Assembly (NCBI GenBank): GCA_963843275.1
Contig: CAWJJM010000012.1
Coordinates: 496,001-560,000 of the forward strand
Length of the DNA: 64,000 nucleotides
Direction of reading: 5' to 3'
Origin: CAWJJM01 sp963843275
GTDB lineage: Bacteria > Acidobacteriota > Thermoanaerobaculia > Multivoradales > JBCCEF01
The notes below the pieces were generated by a model, which saw only the letters and a list, made by a program, of their open reading frames with translations, was not told where the DNA came from and searched no databases. This document shows, piece by piece, positions 61,104 to 64,000 of this stretch (its first letter is position 1; each line of letters begins with the position of its first letter). A program made the translations under genes and the position numbers.

Positions 61104-62909
61104 ATGAAGCCCTCCCCTCGCCGCCCCCTGCGCCTCAAGCTCCGACACCTGCTGTTCCTCGCGCTGGTGCTGTCGGGCATCATCCCGCTGGCGGTGTCGA
61201 GCTTCCTGCTGGTGCACCAGAACCGCGAAGTGCTGGAGAACCAGGAGCGGCAGCTCCTGGTGACCGAGGCCAACACCCTGTCGCAGGAGGTCAGCGGCTA
61301 CCTCGCCAGCCTGCGCAAGCAGCTCGCCCAGGTGGGCTACGGGATCCTCACCGGCTCCGGCGAGGGGGACGTCGAGGAGCGGCTGGGCCAACCCTGGGTC
61401 CGCGACTATCTCTCCTCGGTGAACCTGGAGAACCCGGGCGACTTCGTGGCGCTGCGGGTGCTCGATGCCTCCGGCCAGGGGGTGGCCAGCGAGCGGCCGC
61501 TGCCCGAGCCGGCGCAGGCCGCGCTGCGGCGGGCCTTCGACCGCGCCCGCGGCAGCGGCCGGCCGGCCTACGAGCTGGCGGTCACCTCGGAGGAGGATCC
61601 GCTGGCGGCGGTGGCGGTGCCGGTGGCGCGGGGCTTCGGCGCCGTGCCGCGCGAGCCCGCCCAGCCCGAGGTGGTGGTCGAGGCGGTCGTCCCCCTCCAC
61701 GTGCTCGGCTCGGTGTTCCAGCGCGATGACGACGGCCGCGAGGTCGGCGCCGCGCTGATCGACGCCAAGGGCCGCATCCTGTGGTCGGCGGGCATCGCGC
61801 TGGAGCAGCGCGCCAACCTGAGCAACTCCTACCCGGTGCGGCTCTTCGTCACGCGACCGCTGTCGGCGCTGGGGCAGTACGAGTTCCCGGTGGCCGGCAC
61901 CACCCGCGAGATGATCGTCCAGATCTCGCCGATCTCGGAGACCGGCTGGGGCCTGGTGGCCCAGAAGCCGCTCTCCACCGCCTTCCGGGTGGTCGACCAG
62001 GTGGTCCGCAACACCCTGTGGTCGACGGTCCTGCTGGTCCTTCTGGCGCTGTTCTTCGCCGTGTTCACCGCGCGGCGCGTCTCCGAGCCGGTGCAGCGCC
62101 TCGCCGAGAGCACGCACCAGATCGCCGCCGGCAACTTCGGCGAGCGCATCGAGGTGGCCGCTCTGACCGCCGAGTTCGTGGACCTGGCGGCGGACTTCAA
62201 CCGCATGGGCGGCCACGTCGAACGCTACGTCGACGAGCTCAAGCGCGCCGCCGCGGCCAACCGCGAGCTGTTCATCGGCTCGCTGCGCTCGTTCGCCGCC
62301 GCCATCGACGCCAAGGACCCGTACACGCGCGGCCACTCCGAGCGGGTCGCGGCGCTGGCGCGGACCATCGGGCGCCACCTCAACCTCGGCGAGGAGGTGC
62401 AGCACCGGGTGTGGATCGCCGCCCTGCTGCACGACGTCGGCAAGATCGGGGTCGAGGACCGGATCCTCCAGAAGGGCGGCGAGCTGGCCACCGAGGAGTT
62501 CGAGCAGATGAAGGCCCACACCGTGATCGGCGCCGAGATCCTCGCCCCGATCGAGCAGCTCCGGGAGATGATCCCGGCGGTGCGCTGGCACCACGAGAAC
62601 TGGAACGGCCGCGGTTACCCGGACGGGCTGCAGGGGGAGCGGATCCCCCTGTTGGCGCGGATCGTGGCCGTCGCCGACACGGTCGACGCCGTGACCACCG
62701 ACCGGCCCTACCAGCGCGCCTACTCGCTGGAGGAGGCGGTGGCGACGGTGCGCCGGCTGGCCGGCACCCGCTTCGACGCCAAGGTGGTGACCGCCTTCCT
62801 GCGCGCCTACGAGCGCGGCGAGGTGAAGGTGGCGCCGCTGCGGCCGCGCCCCGTGCGCCGGGCGGGCGGGGAGGCCGCGCCCTCGGCGCGCGCCGAGACC
62901 GGGACCTGA
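61104..62909 (+). CDS. Membrane HD-GYP c-di-GMP phosphodiesterase
   Basis: 601 aa. TM1 (about 10-35), a periplasmic dCACHE-type sensor (about 40-285), TM2 (about 300-320), HAMP, and an HD-GYP domain (about 385-580) with LLHDVGKIG and HHENWNGRGYPDGL. This degrades c-di-GMP, opposing the FHA-GGDEF protein. It is followed after 9 nt by the roadblock-like gene. GGAGC before the ATG. Confidence 0.9.
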   Translation: MKPSPRRPLRLKLRHLLFLALVLSGIIPLAVSSFLLVHQNREVLENQERQLLVTEANTLSQEVSGYLASLRKQLAQVGYGILTGSGEGDVEERLGQPWVRDYLSSVNLENPGDFVALRVLDASGQGVASERPLPEPAQAALRRAFDRARGSGRPAYELAVTSEEDPLAAVAVPVARGFGAVPREPAQPEVVVEAVVPLHVLGSVFQRDDDGREVGAALIDAKGRILWSAGIALEQRANLSNSYPVRLFVTRPLSALGQYEFPVAGTTREMIVQISPISETGWGLVAQKPLSTAFRVVDQVVRNTLWSTVLLVLLALFFAVFTARRVSEPVQRLAESTHQIAAGNFGERIEVAALTAEFVDLAADFNRMGGHVERYVDELKRAAAANRELFIGSLRSFAAAIDAKDPYTRGHSERVAALARTIGRHLNLGEEVQHRVWIAALLHDVGKIGVEDRILQKGGELATEEFEQMKAHTVIGAEILAPIEQLREMIPAVRWHHENWNGRGYPDGLQGERIPLLARIVAVADTVDAVTTDRPYQRAYSLEEAVATVRRLAGTRFDAKVVTAFLRAYERGEVKVAPLRPRPVRRAGGEAAPSARAETGT

Positions 62910-62918
62910 CGCCGCCCG

Positions 62919-63290
62919 ATGCCCTACCACTACATCCTGGGGAACCTCCTCGCCGCCAACGACGGGGCCAGCGGAGTGCTGTTCCTCGACGACACCGGCG
63001 AGACGATCGACTTCGTCTGCGCCGAGCCCTCCCCGGAGGAGCTCCGGGTCCTCGGCGCCTACCTGGGGATCTACCTGCGGCAGGTGGAGCGCCTCGCCGA
63101 GGAGGGGGACCTCGGCACGCCGCGCCTGATCCACCTGGCGCGCGGCGCCTGGCACGTCTACACGGTGCCGCTCCCCGACGGCTACCACGTGGCGCTCGTG
63201 CAGCGCCACCCCGCCCTGGTGGCCCGCGCCCGGCGCAGCCTGGAGGTGGCCGCCGAGCAGCTCCGCGACCTGGTCTTCGACGGCGGCTGA
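62919..63290 (+). CDS. Roadblock/LC7-like small protein
   Basis: 123 aa. The alpha-beta pattern (GASGVLFLDDTGETIDFV, then a long helix with IYLRQVERL, then YHVALVQRHP) fits the roadblock/LC7 fold used to regulate small GTPases such as MglA. No GTPase is adjacent. It is in an operon with the HD-GYP gene, so it may connect c-di-GMP sensing with polarity or motility. Assignment is moderate because the fold is short. Confidence 0.6.
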   Translation: MPYHYILGNLLAANDGASGVLFLDDTGETIDFVCAEPSPEELRVLGAYLGIYLRQVERLAEEGDLGTPRLIHLARGAWHVYTVPLPDGYHVALVQRHPALVARARRSLEVAAEQLRDLVFDGG

Positions 63291-63363
63291 CGGCGCCGCG
63301 CCGCCCCTGCCCGGCGGCGTCCCGGCGCCCGTCCCGGCCCCCGGAGGACCCGGGGCGCTCCGC

Positions 63364-63369
63364 TATCAT
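63364..63369 (+). promoter_or_regulatory. Leaderless -10 box TATCAT for ftsY
   Basis: TATCAT ends 6 nt before the ATG at 63376. Confidence 0.5.
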
Positions 63370-63375
63370 CCCGGC

Positions 63376-64000
63376 ATGAACGACGAGAACCCACGCGAGC
63401 CCGACGTCCTCGAGCTGGCGCCGGAGCGCCGCCTCCCCGAGGAGGAGGAGAAGAAGGGCTTCTGGGGCAAGCTGCGGCGCGGGCTCACCATGACCCACAC
63501 CGAGCTCCTCGAGAAGATGAGCGCCGCGATGGAGGGGCGCGCCACCGTCGACGAGGAGACGCTGGAGTTCCTCGAGGAGGTGCTGATCGGCTCCGACCTC
63601 GGCGTCGAGACGTCCCTGGAGCTGGTCGAGCAGCTCCGCGCCGACGTCCGGCCCAACGAGGCGATGGACATCTTCCGCCTGCGCCAGCGGCTGGTCGACG
63701 AGATGTCGGTCCTGCTGCTCGACGCGCCGCGCCCGCCGCAGTGGCGCGAGACGCCGGGCGGACCGCCGCGGATCACCCTGGTGGTGGGGGTCAACGGCGT
63801 CGGCAAGACCACCTCGGTGGCGAAGCTGGCCCGGCGGGCGCAGGGGCGCGGCGAGCGGGTGCTGATCGCCGCCGCCGACACCTTCCGTGCCGCCGCCATC
63901 GAGCAGCTCGAGCTCTGGGGACGGCGCCTCGGCGTCGACGTCATCCGCTCGCGCCCGGGCGGCGACCCCGCCGCGGTGGTCTTCGACGCCCTGCAGGCGG
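63376..64000 (+). CDS. ftsY: Signal recognition particle receptor FtsY (3' end missing)
   Basis: First 208 codons of the SRP receptor GTPase that docks ribosome-nascent chain complexes at the membrane. After an acidic, short A domain comes the N domain (LEEVLIGSDLGVETS) and the start of the G domain with P-loop VGVNGVGKTTSVAKLA and the DTFRAAAIEQL insertion motif. The gene continues past the window. Leaderless start at ATG 63376. Confidence 0.93.
   Translation, partial: MNDENPREPDVLELAPERRLPEEEEKKGFWGKLRRGLTMTHTELLEKMSAAMEGRATVDEETLEFLEEVLIGSDLGVETSLELVEQLRADVRPNEAMDIFRLRQRLVDEMSVLLLDAPRPPQWRETPGGPPRITLVVGVNGVGKTTSVAKLARRAQGRGERVLIAAADTFRAAAIEQLELWGRRLGVDVIRSRPGGDPAAVVFDALQA

Overview
The window is very GC-rich bacterial chromosome with third codon positions almost always G or C. 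It most likely comes from an Acidobacteriota member, perhaps of the Thermoanaerobaculia type. The clearest lineage marker is the von Willebrand A protein at 49023-50957, which resembles the VWFA-related family described from Acidobacteria. The P-domain and Calx-beta surface proteins, multihaem cytochromes and paralogous TPR proteins fit the same group. I see no tRNA, rRNA, CRISPR array, prophage or insertion sequence.

Layout. 1-8.3 kb: the end of a diiron oxygenase gene, two secreted beta-domain proteins, an Nramp-like transporter, and a DUF5996, SDR and methyltransferase group. 8.3-9.7 kb: pheA behind what looks like a complete transcription attenuator. 9.8-18.5 kb: a redox module with two membrane-side GcvH-like proteins, a 4Fe-4S protein and a HybB/NrfD protein fused to a three-haem cytochrome, expressed from a sigma-54 promoter. 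A haem-binding sensor kinase and an NtrC-type activator lie just downstream and are the obvious regulators. 18.5-22.7 kb: an archaemetzincin with a frameshift, then a lower-GC island holding two paralogous TPR proteins around a small secreted protein. 22.7-28.7 kb: a nine-haem cytochrome and cytochrome b operon coupled to an M56 peptidase, a small membrane protein preceded by 22-bp repeats, a patatin and a cytochrome c. 28.7-39.7 kb: proline enzymes, an FHA-GGDEF protein, an oxidoreductase operon facing a phosphoesterase across divergent sigma-54 promoters, a P1 peptidase, an aminotransferase, a TetR regulator and a membrane protein. 39.7-46.8 kb: an acetate uptake and activation cluster (exonuclease, cNMP/CBS/DUF294 protein, sodium:solute symporter pair, acs). 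46.8-55.5 kb: an S9-like lipoprotein, the VWFA protein and an RND efflux pair. 55.6-64 kb: housekeeping genes (thioesterase, gamma carbonic anhydrase, hisS, aspS, aroB, HD-GYP, roadblock, ftsY).

Two themes cross the window. First, about ten genes have a -10 hexamer (often TAGnCT) ending only 6-10 nt before the start codon and lack a Shine-Dalgarno sequence, so leaderless transcription appears common. Second, three sigma-54 promoters with exact GG-N10-GC spacing mark regulated modules. Two single-base frameshifts, in aspS and the archaemetzincin gene, both fall at short C or G runs and may be sequencing errors.
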